From: Forficula auricularia
Taxonomy: Eukaryota; Arthropoda; Insecta; Dermaptera; Forficulidae
Reading direction: 5' to 3'
Length of the DNA stretch: 64,000 nucleotides
NCBI GenBank assembly: GCA_024734495.1
Contig: JALMQS010000225.1
Location: 19,172,573-19,236,572 of the forward strand
Below the pieces are notes generated by a model. It was not told where the DNA came from. It was given only the letters and a program-made list of their open reading frames with translations, and searched no databases. A program made the position numbers and the translations under genes. Of this stretch, positions 35,853-46,462 are shown in pieces. Each line of letters begins with the position of its first letter. Within the stretch, counting starts at the first letter, position 1.

Positions 35853-36076
35853 TAATATATTCACGGTTGCTTAATATTAACTTACATAAAAAATAATTTA
35901 TTAAATGATAGATATGATATGCATCCAAAGATGCGTGTATTAAAGTTTAAACCTGCCTAAATAAATAGGTAGTTAATTAATTCGAATGGAAAGTTTTTTT
36001 ATTTAGATTTATTAAAACCTTTTGTGAAAAAAGAGCAATAAATATCAACTCCAGATGATCATGTAGTTATGTAATA
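35853..36076 (+). repeat. Direct duplication, second copy
   Basis: Partner of 34606-34835. Shared blocks include GCTTAATATTA, TTAAATGATAGAT(A/T)TGATATG, AATGGAAAGTTTTTTT and AATAAATATCAACTCCAGA. Confidence 0.75.
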
Positions 36077-36695
36077 AAGCATGTGCTTAGGAGAAGATTA
36101 AAAGTTCGACTATTATGTTGAACATTTTTATAATCAAAATCTTATTAATTGAGTAAGAGAGGATAAAGATGAAAGGGGCAAAAGAAAAAAGAAAGTAAAA
36201 AGGAAGATATTCTTCTTCTTATTCAGAAACGATTATCGTTTCTGATTGATTGTGGGGGGAGAGACGTGAAGGGCCTTGCGCTTTGGACTAAATTAACGTG
36301 AGCCGGGAGTGTCAAGTACTCTCAAACTCTCATCAATCACAAGCATTGATGGATATTTAAATGTAATATGTAATCATATCCAGCCAGTTAGTCAACGTCT
36401 AGTACTAATTAGGTGATTCTGATTCTAGAATGAATAGAGTTTCGTTGTGACATTAGAAGGGAAATAGAGATTGGTTTTTGAAAAAACACACACACACATT
36501 GGTGTAATATTTGAAAAGAGAACAGGGTTAGTAGTAAATTACAATTTTTTGACTTTCACTTAGATACTAAGTGGAAGTATTATGGTTAAGCAGCATCCGA
36601 AAAGCTGGGGAGAACTTTTACAAAATCCGCATTGGTCTTATGATGGAAAACATTGGTGAATCGGAAAGAAAATAAGTAAGCACAGCGGCACTCTA
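36077..36695. other. Spacer with a CA microsatellite
   Basis: An ACACACACACAC run lies near 36485-36498. No coding frame. Confidence 0.35.
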
Positions 36696-36696
36696 G

Positions 36697-36901
36697 GGGC
36701 CAGTTGTATGTCGGTTTGTAAAGTCTTTGTTAAGTTGACAAACGGCGAAACCTTAGTATTCACATTGTGCCCGGCCAGATGGCTAATCAGATAATACGCA
36801 CTTTCATCTGATTAGCTATCCTGCCGAGCACAAGGTGAATACTGAGGTTTGACTGTTTGTCAACTTAACAAAGACTTTACAAACCGACATACAACTGGCC
36901 C
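36697..36901. mobile_element. Near-perfect palindromic MITE (Harbinger-like ends)
   Basis: GGGCCAGTTGTATGTCGGTT at the left end is answered by AACCGACATACAACTGGCCC at the right, and the match runs inward through TTTGTTAAGTTGACAAAC. The centre pairs ATGGCTAATCAGATAA with TCATCTGATTAGCTAT. GGGCC ends and CTA/TTA flanks suggest PIF/Harbinger; the duplication is imperfect. Confidence 0.75.
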
Positions 36902-36907
36902 TTAACT

Positions 36908-37194
36908 TAGTGGTTCCTAGCCTAGGGGTAAAGTAGCTACTTGAAGGAGGTAATCAAACTAATTAATATAAAATTATTGGATAAAAAATACTTGGTATCC
37001 AATAATTATAAAAAATGTTTCACTAAGTACCAACACTAAATTCCTTAAAAACTATTAATTAATATAATATTTTGACAGTAACGGATTCGCTTCTTACATT
37101 AAGGGAGGAGACGAGGATGGATATTTTTTTACAAGGGATAAAGACTCATGCTTGGTTACAGGGGTAATGAAACTGAAAAGGTTAGGAACCACTG
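36908..37194. mobile_element. hAT-like MITE, interior overlapping a GGATAAAAAATACTTGGTA-family copy
   Basis: TAGTGGTTCCTAGCCTAGGG at the left is answered by GGTTAGGAACCACTG at the right. An inner segment, 36971-37060, is a copy of the palindrome at 28733, so that element inserted into this one. The flanks (CCTTAACT, CTCTAGAT) match at only four of eight positions. Confidence 0.6.
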
Positions 37195-38395
37195 CTCTAG
37201 ATCATACTGAACTAGCTCACTAGCAAGTTTTTTGGCGCTTTGTTAACTTTTCTTCGCTATCTGTTCCACTAAGTTTTTCACTCAGCAAATATATATTTCT
37301 ATCTAAAACACAAACTATTTCTTAGGATATTACCATACCGAAAGTAATAAAATATCGAATGTATTATAATAATATGATTCATTTAAATTTCCATATAATT
37401 AACTATTTGATTAGATGAGTGGTGATTTCCAAACTCTGCGCTTCTGAAATCACCAACGCCTTATTTTCTAAATTAGATATATCAATATTATGTGTTTCGG
37501 TTTTTCTTGTTAATTATTAAAGGTAAATATGTGTCGTAAATATTTTAAACTAAAAGCCATGGCCGAATTCTCGAAAAATTAGCTACGATTTTTCCTTTGT
37601 CGGTGGATTATATCACGTGACCAAATGAATTGAATCGATTCATAAAATTTGGCGGACTTTATTAATAGTTGTTAATGTTTTCACTTTGTGATTGGAGATT
37701 CACACAGTACAAGGTTTATAAACAATATTTAACCTTCAACAACGAAGATTGTCAAATAAAATTACTTATATTAAGTATATCAGAGAATTAATAGTATATA
37801 AATAAAAAAATTCATTGCCAGCAGTCAGATTAAGCTTTTATATTATTTTATTTGAAAACATGGCCTTCTGAACCATGACCCTAGCACTATTCTATTTAGG
37901 CGGGTATCTTATAATAAAGTTCAGTTAATATTAATTTTAACCTTTATAAGCAAGACAATCATAAATTATAATGATACAAAACAGATTAAAGGTACTCAAA
38001 ATGAAGAAGAAATTTGAAAAGAGGGTTCAAATTAAAGGGAATTATGAAAAAATTTATATAACTCACCTTATGAAGCAGCTTTTACTATATCCATATTTGT
38101 TTTTAGTGAGACCCAAATTTTTTTAACAAAAGTCAGAATTTTTTCTAATATTGTTGGAAGGTACCTATATAGGTACATTTTAATATAAACAAATTAAAAT
38201 AAAGTAATATTAAATAAAAATTCTGGAAGATATTCTATTTTTAATTTTCTATAGAATATGCATTTATATGTAAGAATAATTAAAAAGAGTCAGAATGGGG
38301 GATCCGAAATAAAATTTTCTAAATTTCCAAGCACAAAAAACTTAGTAAAGTGAAATTTTGCTGTTTTTTTTTTTTTTTTTTATTTCATAAATTGT
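37195..38395. other. Spacer with a small hairpin
   Basis: TGGTGATTTC...GAAATCACCA (37419-37454) forms a 10-bp stem. A poly(T) run of about 19 lies at 38364-38382. Confidence 0.35.
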
Positions 38396-38772
38396 GATGG
38401 TGTCAGGGAAAAGGGCCCTTATCAGGCCTAGTCAAAATCGAGCTAATGACTTCTCCTGTCTAGAGAAACAATTGAAGAAGACGCTTTTAACCCGCCCAAA
38501 TATTCCAAAAATTGACTCAGTTATGAATTTTTAAATATTTAGAAATAAAAAACGTAGTTTTGAATTATAGTCGTTTCAATTTTAACAATTTTTAAGGACA
38601 AAAATATGGCATTTCTTTCATTTTTACCCTCGCTATTATTCTATTCCGAATGAAAATTTGCTGCCGAATTCCAATAGGTATGTAATCAAAAATTATACCC
38701 ACATTTATTTCTTATGCCATTCCTGAAAAAAACTGGTCGGTGAAGATAAAGGGCCTTTTCTCTGACACCATC
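38396..38772. mobile_element. TIR element (GATGGTGTCAGGGAAAAGGGCC), copy 1
   Basis: GATGGTGTCAGGGAAAAGGG at the left is answered by GGCCTTTTCTCTGACACCATC at the right. A full-length inverted relative is at 44707-45064, sharing interior blocks AATCGAGCTAA, TCTCCTG, AGAGAAACAAT and TTTCTTTCATTTTTACC. Non-coding; the superfamily is unclear. Confidence 0.78.
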
Positions 38773-40083
38773 AAAATTAATAATGTAATTTTCACTAATT
38801 GTTCAAAAATTGAGTAGGTTTTGGGCAAAATAAAATCTGATGTCTCATGACAGCCTAGAGAAGTTGAAGAAGAAGGCCCCCAAAAATCAAAGTGTGAATT
38901 CTTGGTAACCTAAAATTTTTTCAGAAAGAGGCCCAAAATATAACTAAAAAATAAATTTGCAAATAAAGTTATATCTTATAAACTTACATAGTTCAAAAGA
39001 GTGCAGAAATATTCCGAAGGAAAAATTTATCATTTTTTTTTCTAACCTGTCAAATGTAGATTTAAAAATAACATATTTGCCGTCCAATACTAAAGTCCAT
39101 GTTGCCTATAGGTCAAGGGAACCGTTGATCAGACAAGTTGAGAAACTATTGGATTAGAGAATAAAATAAAAGAATTCCAAAACATGTCTTCGTTTGAATA
39201 TCCGGTTGAAATCTGATCCTGCAAGATGTTTCCGATAACTCCAATTGTTTTATCGTCTTGATGGTGACGGCTCAAGTTAAATCTATGTACTTTCTCTTTC
39301 GCCCAATGATGCAAGGGTCCCTCAATGGGATCCTTACTTGACCCGTTGACCTCTGAACGAGGATCCAGGGCGGTAATCTCCAGCAACTACTCTTCCGAAA
39401 TCGTTAAATGATTTTTTTTCTCAAATTTGCTCATTTTCAAAATCCCTCTTTTTTATTTCGAAATAACAACTCAGAATGAATTTTTAAAATATACAAAGCA
39501 ATCAGATAATCTTAGGTTACGAAGTTACGAATTGACCCATCGTTAGTAAAATTAGTTTACCTGGGCAGTCAGCTAACGCAGCGCACCTAGTTTGCTACTA
39601 ATTGCACTATATTTATTATGGCCTGGTCCAAGGAAGATGATTGGTGAAAGGAGGGAGGGTGAAAGGATTATGGAGCCTAATGAACTGTTTTCTGATGGCT
39701 GGCAACATAATCAAGCTCCGGGCTACAAATCGACTAAATATTAAGAAAGAATCGGAAGAAATCGGAAAATAAAAAAATAAAAATATTACTAACTCTAACT
39801 TTCACTAATTAATAATTTATTAAGTCAGTTACTTTAAATTAAATCAGATGAGCAAACAATTTTTTTAAATAATACTAAAAGGAAATGTTGAAAAAAATGC
39901 TAGCCGATCAATGAAAATATCAAATTAAAACATAAGAATTTAAAATCATTTGATGAAATATATTGGGGTGTATAAATTATTTTATATTGTAGATTCGAAA
40001 GATCCAGTGAAACTACTGAATATCTTTGGCTGTTAGTTAAAGCGGTGAATCGTCAAATATTATATGTTGCCAGCCATCTAAAT
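38773..40083. other. Spacer with a partial relative of the 38396 element
   Basis: CAGCCTAGAGAAGTTGAAGA followed by AGAAGGCCCCC (38852-38881) resembles the left interior of the 38396 element. Frames at 38957-39157 (plus) and 39129-39386 (minus) partly overlap; the minus one has balanced composition but no recognised domain. The segment 39540-39730 is less AT-rich without features. Confidence 0.35.
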
Positions 40084-40140
40084 TTCGAAGGAGTCAATAA
40101 AAGAGTGATGTCTTCTGCTGGAATTATAAATTTTATTTAT

Positions 40141-40197
40141 TTATAACGAGACTATAGTTTCGAGGGCTTTGCCCTCTTCATCAGTCTATTACAATGG
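40141..40197 (-). ncRNA. Hammerhead-like ribozyme motif, left arm, complete core
   Basis: Minus strand: CUGAUGA (40184-40178), one A, helix II GAGGGC/GCCCUC with AAA loop (six perfect pairs), GAAAC (40161-40157), UAUA, GUC (40152-40150). Helix I: TTGTAATAGA with TCGTTATAA gives about nine pairs with one bulged A and two wobble pairs. This is the best core in the window. The single extra residue between CUGAUGA and helix II is unusual, but an extra A at that place is known in a viroid hammerhead. Confidence 0.62.
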
Positions 40198-40242
40198 ATT
40201 CACAGGAATTAATTTATGAATTAATAAATTAATTCCTGTGAA

Positions 40243-40300
40243 TCCATTGTAATAGACTGATGAAGAGGCAAAGCCCGAAACTACAGTCTCGTTATAAATA
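40243..40300 (+). ncRNA. Hammerhead-like motif, right arm
   Basis: CUGAUGA (40257-40263), a helix II shortened by deletion (GAGGC/GCCC), GAAAC (40277-40281), GUC (40286-40288). Helix I is as in the left arm. Slight decay relative to the minus-strand partner. Confidence 0.5.
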
Positions 40301-40352
40301 AATAAAATTTATAATTCCAGCAGAAGACACACTCTTTTATTGTCTCCTTCAA

Positions 40353-40974
40353 TATATAAAAATTCTGCTACTCTCGGCAAAAACTTTTCATTTTCATCTA
40401 AATTTCATTAAGTTACCTAATTTTAATATATAATATATATAAAAAAGCAATTAACTAATAAAATGAATTTGAAAAAAAAACTGCTAATTTGTTCATACTT
40501 TTCATCGTAACAAAACATTGAAAATTTTTAGAAATGACGTTTTCTCATTTTCAAACTAGAGGTTTTGAGACTAGAGATCCAAAAATCAAATCAGTTCTCT
40601 GTGTTGAAGATACATATTTTATGACACCTGAACGAACTTTCTACGATTTTTGGTTCTTAATGTGTGTATCTTTGAATCCAGACAGAGACACTAACAGAAA
40701 ATAATAAAAATAATTTTTCTTCGTTTCAGACAATTATATATACCTTCGCTAAGAAACAAAAAAGTAGAGGGAATTCAATACGAAATTAACTTTAGTGTTT
40801 ACTAGGTGGCAAGTTGATTGCCTATCTCTCAGGGGCACCGCCGTTTAATCTAAAATAATCCGTCTCTTGGCACTTAATCTTTTTATGTACGATCGAATTA
40901 GTTATTTATAAATTAACAAATTTCTATTGTTCCTATTAGTTCTGAGCTTTTTCTACTGGTTATTTATTGTTTTT
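40353..40974. other. Spacer containing old dispersed repeat, copy 2 (about 40535-40800)
   Basis: TTTTCAAACTAGAGGTTTTGAG..., TTCTCTGTGTTGAAGATA, GAACTTTCTACGA and ATCCAGACAGAGAC follow the order seen at 35555-35780. Confidence 0.5.
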
Positions 40975-41739
40975 ACTTTATCCAATGCAAAGCATGGGTA
41001 AAGTATTGTAATCGCTCTCGGGGCAAGCGTGGCTTCAAAGGGTCCTCAGGTAAAGACTACGGAACCCATGGATTCAATTAAAGTCACAAATTGTAGTATT
41101 CATATAGGTTGAATTTTAACACGTGACGGTTTTGTCAAAAATTACATGGGGTCTCGTCGAGAGGCCAAAAAGGGCGATTTTTTCATTTAGTGCGTGCGTA
41201 TGGATGGATGTATGGATGGATGTATGTATGTATGGATGGATGTTATCGCTTTTTTGGCCCACGATTTTTTCCACACCGTTGCACCGATTGAAATGAAATT
41301 GAAAACCTACCATTAGTTTAACAAAATGAAGCGCTGATTAGTTTTTGGTACATATCGGCCCACAAACATTAGTACTTTATTTCGGTACTTTTTATTTTTT
41401 TCTAAATATTTTGAAAATGACTTAACCAATTTTGATGAAATTTAATATCCTAATTAAGTACCTTGGGGACCACAAAAAAGGTTAAATAAAGTTTTTAGTA
41501 AAATTATATTTTAAAGTACTTTACTCTAAAGTAAGATAGTACTTTTAAAAAAATTTTAAATTTATTCATTTGATCGTTTTAATATAGCTCATTTAACCTA
41601 ACTTAAGTAAGAATGGATAGGCTTCTCTCTGTGAAATGCTAAAAATTTGGGAGGAATTTTTATGAGTAACCATAGCAACTGCGTTGTTTTCTTATCCGTT
41701 ACCTTTGCTGAAGACAGAGAAATCGATTTTAAACCAAAA

Positions 41740-42590
41740 ATAGCGATTGATTCTCATCTAGTACTTGAGGAATAATCATTCTATATTGGATTTTTGACGT
41801 TTCGGTTTTTATTAGTAACCATTGTTGAAGACATAGAGAAATCGACTTTAAACCAAAAATAGCGATTGATTCTCATCTAGTACTTGAGGAATAATCATTC
41901 TATATTGGATTTTTGACGTTTCGGTTTTTATTAGTAACCATTGCTGAAGACATAGAGAAATCGACTTTAAACCAAAAATAGCGATTGATTCTCATCTAGT
42001 ACTTGAGGAATAATCATTCTATATTGGATTTTTGACGTTTCGGTTTTTATTAGTAACCATTGCTGAAGACATGGAGGAATCGACTTAAAATAAAAAATAG
42101 CGATTGATTCTCATCTAATACTTGAGAAATATCCATTCTATATTGGATTTTTGACGTTTCGGTTTTTATTAGTAACCATTCCTGAAGACATAGAGAAATC
42201 AACTTTAAACCAAAAATAGCGATTGATTCTCATCTAGTACTTGAGGAATAATCATTCTATATTGGATTTTTGACGTTTCGGTTTTATTGGTAACCATTGC
42301 TGAAGACATAGAGGAATCGACTTAAAATCAAAAATAGCGATTGATTCTCATCTAATACTTGAGGAATAACAATTCTACATTAGGTTTTGACGTTTCGATT
42401 ATTATTGGTAACCATTGCTGAAGACATGGAGGAATCGACTTAAAATCAAAAATAACGATCGATTCTTATCTAATACTAGAGGAATAACCTTATTGAATTC
42501 CATTTTTGATGTTTTGACTATTAATGGAAACCTCTACTGAAAATGTAGAAGAATCGACTTAAAATCAAAAAGACTAAATTCTTTTTTGGC
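41740..42590 (+). repeat. Satellite array, 119-bp unit, about seven copies
   Basis: TTTTGACGTTTCGG or its variant occurs at 41791, 41911, 42030, 42149, 42268, 42385 and 42504, spacing 117-120. Each unit also holds CTGAAGACAT, GATTGATTCTCATCTA and ACTTGAGGAATAA. Adjacent units are nearly identical, so the array was expanded or homogenised recently. Three diverged units occur in the 17.7-18.06 kb copy. Confidence 0.92.
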
Positions 42591-42960
42591 AAACAACTCA
42601 AGCTTGAGTTGTTTGCCAAAGAATTTAGTCTTTTGATTTTAAGTCGATTCTTCTACATTTTCAGTAGAGGTTTCCATTAATAGTCAAACATCAAAAATGG
42701 AATTCAATAAGGTTATTCCTCTAGTATTAGATAAGAATCGATCGTTATTTTGATTTTAAGTCGTTTCCTCCATGTCTTCAGCAATGATTACCAATAATAA
42801 TCGAAACGTCAAAACCTAATGTAGAATTGTTATTCCTCAAGTATTAGATGAGAATCGATGGCTATTTTTGATTTTAAGTCGATTCCTCTATGTCTTCAGC
42901 AATGGTTACCAATAAAACCGAAACGTCAAAAATCCAATGTAGAATGGTTATTCCTCGACT
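42240..42960. repeat. Large palindrome formed by inverted satellite units
   Basis: The array turns round at AACTCAAGCTTGAGTT (about 42596-42611). The next three units run in the opposite direction to about 42960, giving arms of about 350 bp with almost no spacer. Confidence 0.85.
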
Positions 42961-43093
42961 CTTAAATGAGAATTATTTTTGAATAAATTTCAATATGAAC
43001 TACAAATTGCAAGTGATATCTGATTAATAATAAAGGAACAAACATATTAATATTTCAAATGAATTTGGATAAAGTTTAGCAACGATCCGTTGC

Positions 43094-44706
43094 ACGGTTT
43101 ATTTTTTGAGATGGTGAAATTCAAAAAAGAGATAAATGCTTTGAACATTAAGAAATCTCAAAGATAACCGATTTTGCAAGAAATTTGAAAAACAATTATT
43201 TTTTTCTATGTGATTTGCCTGAAAATTGATTAAACTGCAAAAACAAGCAAAATATATTCATAGAACAGAGAAGGTAATTTTACTGTTTACGTATTATTAC
43301 TGTGAAAAGTTCAATTAATAAACTGATGGAAAAATTGAAAACTGTTTAAAACTCTGTAACTCCTAGGTAAATTTTGTAGAAAATGCCCTGTGATAAATAT
43401 AAATATAATATATTATTATTTATTTCTTGAAACACCTGATTGTTTGTTTGTTTTTCCCACTCAACAAAAATCTCAAGAAAATTATCCAAAAAAAAATCTG
43501 TATTTTTAAACCAGAGGCTCGAAAGTCTAAAGCTAGGGACCAAATTCTAATCAGATCTCGTTAGAAATTTAAACATTTTGGATGAATAATAAGAATGGAT
43601 TAACTAAGAGTTCACATAACTTATTATATTATAGGCAATACAAAAATTATAAACTTTTATGAATAAAATATTGACATTTTCAGAATGTCTATTTGAAAGA
43701 AAATAAAAGACGATGACATCATTTCAAAAATGATTATCTAACGGTAAAATTTTCTAATATTCTTACTAAATATATACATATATGTGGTTTCAGAAGAATT
43801 GAGCAAATCACTTTCTATATTAAATATCATAAATATGAATCTAAAATCAATAGATATATATATTCTCTCTTGCTTAGTATTGTGCTAATAATATTTTCAG
43901 AATCGTATTAAATAATTTAAATAACCAATTATATAGGTAAAAATTTTAAAAATTGAAAATAAAATAATTTAAAAAATAAATTCTAACAAGTGAAAAATAT
44001 TTTAAAAACATGATTTTATACGAAGTAGAGGATTCTTTCGAGTAGTCCAACCTAACCTATAGAATCAATAACCAATAGGTTTTATCTACTAATATAGTGG
44101 AATTAAAAAAAATATGTCAAAATTCTGAAGGAGATTTAAAATAAAAATAGATATCGATGGAGTCAACTTAGCCAACATCGATTTTAACAGATCATATTGT
44201 TGGATGAGTTTGCTCGATTTCCATTCATTATATTATCACTTGAAAACAGCTTCAAAATTAGTTGTGAGTAAAGCAGAAAATTTTAACAAATTTTTTAAGG
44301 GGTATGTTAACCCAAAAAATTATCCAATTATCATTAGACCTAGTCAATAGAACCTTAACAATCAATTTTTTAATAACCTTCCCTCTAATTTAGGGTCTGA
44401 TTCAAAAACCATTGAATAATCTCGTGGGCCTTGAATTAGAGCGTTTACTATATTTTGTACCAACTCAGTCACTAACAGACGTGTAGAAAAAAATAATCAA
44501 TATCTTAAAATATCATTTTTCACAGTTTACTATTTTAAGCTTTCTTACAGACCATTTTTGCTATTTTGAAATTTTTTTTATCAAAATAGTTTTAGTTGTT
44601 ATTGAGGTATAGTTTAAAAAAAAATAATGCACCGATTACAAGACTTCGCCAAACTTCGTATAGTAAATTAAAAATACCATGAAATAGTTCATAGATATTA
44701 TATTTG
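43094..44706. other. AT-rich spacer with old repeat copy 3 (about 43490-43600)
   Basis: TTTTTAAACCAGAGGCTCGA...AATCAGATCTCGTTAGAA...ACATTTTGGATGAAT follows the 35555 family order. Otherwise featureless. Confidence 0.4.
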
Positions 44707-45064
44707 TAATGGTATCAGGCCATTATTATACATATCTCCACCGATAAGTTTTTTCAATGGCAAAATGGTATAATTTTTTATTACATATTCGAATTCAGTA
44801 GCAAATGTTCAATCGGAATAGAATAATAGTTCAGGTAAAAATGAAAGAAATATCCTATTTTTATCTTCTTAACAATTTTCAAAATTTAAACGGCTCTAAG
44901 TCTAAGTTTTTAACTTCTAAATATTCAAAAATTCAAAATTCAGCCAGTTTTTGGAATTTTTGAGCCGGACAAAAAGCGTTTTGTTCATTGTTTCTCTAAA
45001 ACAGGAGATGTCCTTAGCTCGATTTGACCAGGTGAAAAAAAGGGCCCTTTACACTAGCACACTT
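44707..45064. mobile_element. TIR element, copy 2 of the 38396 family (reverse orientation)
   Basis: The ends are TAATGGTATCAGGCC and, reversed, AAGTGTGCTAGTGTAAAGGGC. Interior blocks match 38396-38772 along the whole length when reversed. Comparison of the two copies defines the element as about 360-380 bp. Confidence 0.72.
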
Positions 45065-45574
45065 ATTATACAAAACACAAAAAAAAATCTTAATTTTTTA
45101 AAATTTATTTAATAAAATATTTGTACTCACGATCTGATTATAAATCAATCACCAAATCGTAGTCGGAGCATTAAGAAACTTACCTAGAAAAAAAGAAAAG
45201 ATCGTTATTAATCAGTATTAAAAAGATCATAAAATAATTATATCAAGACCAATATGGAGTATATAATATTAAAATTATTTTGAAAACTTAATATGTAAAC
45301 TTGGCAAGTAGCAGTTTGGCCTTTAATCTATTCAGGAGTGGATTCTGAAAGGCAAGTTGTTGCATTGGAATGCCTTTATATGCCAAGGGTAACTGCGTCT
45401 CAGGTGGAACATTATTAAGTTCCAGAAAATCGATTTACAATAAATTTCAATCAACAAAGAGAGTAACGTTTAAAAAATATATTTTCAATGGCTTTTTTCA
45501 GCCAGTACATTTATTCAGCTACAATTTATTGATTTAAGTTATTTTTTAAAATGTATTGTTAGTAATGGACAATG
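45065..45574. other. Spacer
   Basis: Nothing recognised. Confidence 0.35.
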
Positions 45575-45637
45575 GTTCTTTTGATGGTAAACCGAAAGAT
45601 CCTGTTCATTCAATCAATGTCATTAGTAATTGACATT
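45575..45637 (+). repeat. 63-bp repeat, copy 1 (partner 47919-47981)
   Basis: GTTCTTTTGATGGTAAACCG through AATGTCATTAGTAATTGACATT matches the partner at 59 of 63 bases. The 3' part is itself an inverted repeat (AATGTCA/TGACATT). Confidence 0.8.
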
Positions 45638-45806
45638 ATATAGAGGGATTTGGACGATTTATCCTCTTTTTCTCATGTGAAATATAATTATAATTATTAT
45701 CTTCCTTAAGAATAATTAATATTTCAGAAAAAATCATTTTTAAGGCATTTATTATAATAAGTCTTTTTACTATATAGAATACTTAACCCTCTATTCCACA
45801 TTTTTT

Positions 45807-46380
45807 ACTTTATCTAATGCGAAGCATGGGCAAAGTATTGTAATCGGTCTTGCGGCAAGCGCGACTTCAAAGGGTCCTCAGGTAAAGACTACTGAACCCA
45901 TGGCCTCAATTAAAGTCACAAATTGAAGTATTCAATTAGGTTGAATTTTAGCACGTGACGGTTTTGCCAAAAATTACATGGGGTCTCGCCCAGAAGCCAA
46001 AATGTGCGATTTTTTCATTTCTTGTGCGCGGATGTATGGATGTATATGTTATCGTTTTTTCGGTCCACGATTTTTTCCACACCGTTGCACCGATTGAAAT
46101 TAAATTGAAAACCTACCATTATTTTAACAAAATGAAGAGCTGATTAGATTTTGGTACATATACTCCCATAAACATTAGTACTTTATTTCAGTACTTTTTT
46201 AGTTTTTTCTAAATATTTTGAAAATGACTAAACCAATTTTGATGAAATTTAATTTTGTAATTAAGTACGTTGAGAAACACAAAAAAGGCCATATAAAGTT
46301 TTTTGTAAAATTATATTTTAAAGTACTTTACCCTAGAATAAGATAGTACATGGGATAAAGTTTAGCAACGATCCGTTGCA
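45807..46380 (+). mobile_element. Satellite-carrying element, short copy without satellite
   Basis: ACTTTATCTAATGCGAAGCA (45807), GGGTCCTCAGGTAAAGACTA, AAATTACATGGGGTCTCG and TTTGATGAAATTTAAT follow the 40975 copy. The sequence then jumps straight to GGATAAAGTTTAGCAACGAT and the GCAAC/GTTGC tail (46353-46380). The satellite block is absent here. Confidence 0.78.
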
Positions 46381-46462
46381 GTTTATTTTTCTCTAATTCG
46401 TTAAAGCATTTTTTGAAATTTTTTGTCAAACTAAAAAAGTACAAAAATAATAATGTGGGACT

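Larger units (their letters stand above)
40084..40352. mobile_element. Full-length palindromic element with two inverted hammerhead-like motifs
   Basis: The left arm (40084-40215) and right arm (40220-40352) are near-perfect inverted copies meeting at AATTAATTTATGAATTAATAAATTAATT. The arm order is GGAGACAATAAAAGAGTG, TCTTCTGCTGGAATTATAAA, hammerhead-like core, CAATGGATTCACAGGAATTA. Partial copies at 24743-24913 and 31325-31443 show this is a dispersed family. No coding sequence. Confidence 0.85.
40975..43093 (+). mobile_element. Satellite-carrying element, longest copy
   Basis: The head is ACTTTATCCAATGCAAAGCA (40975), shared with 45807 and the reverse copy ending near 18318. It includes GGGTCCTCAGGTAAAGACTA, TGACGGTTTTG and GATGGATG microsatellite (41206-41241). 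After about 650 bp come the 119-bp satellite array and its large palindrome, then a tail GGATAAAGTTTAGCAACGAT with a GCAAC/GTTGC hairpin. Short inverted ends ACTTTATCC/GGATAAAGT and the small 3' hairpin are the only terminal features. A Helitron-like or foldback type is possible; neither is proven. Confidence 0.72.

Noticed and set aside
39129..39386. 85-codon minus-strand frame as a gene
   Set aside because: Balanced composition is suggestive, but there is no recognised domain, no splice evidence, and a plus-strand frame overlaps it.
41780..42930. CRISPR array
   Set aside because: Regular spacing comes from whole 119-bp units that are alike along their full length, with no unique spacers; the context is animal nuclear DNA.
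40975..46380. Firm Helitron call for the satellite-carrying element
   Set aside because: A small 3' hairpin exists, but the TC start and CTRR end are not seen, and short inverted ends argue otherwise.
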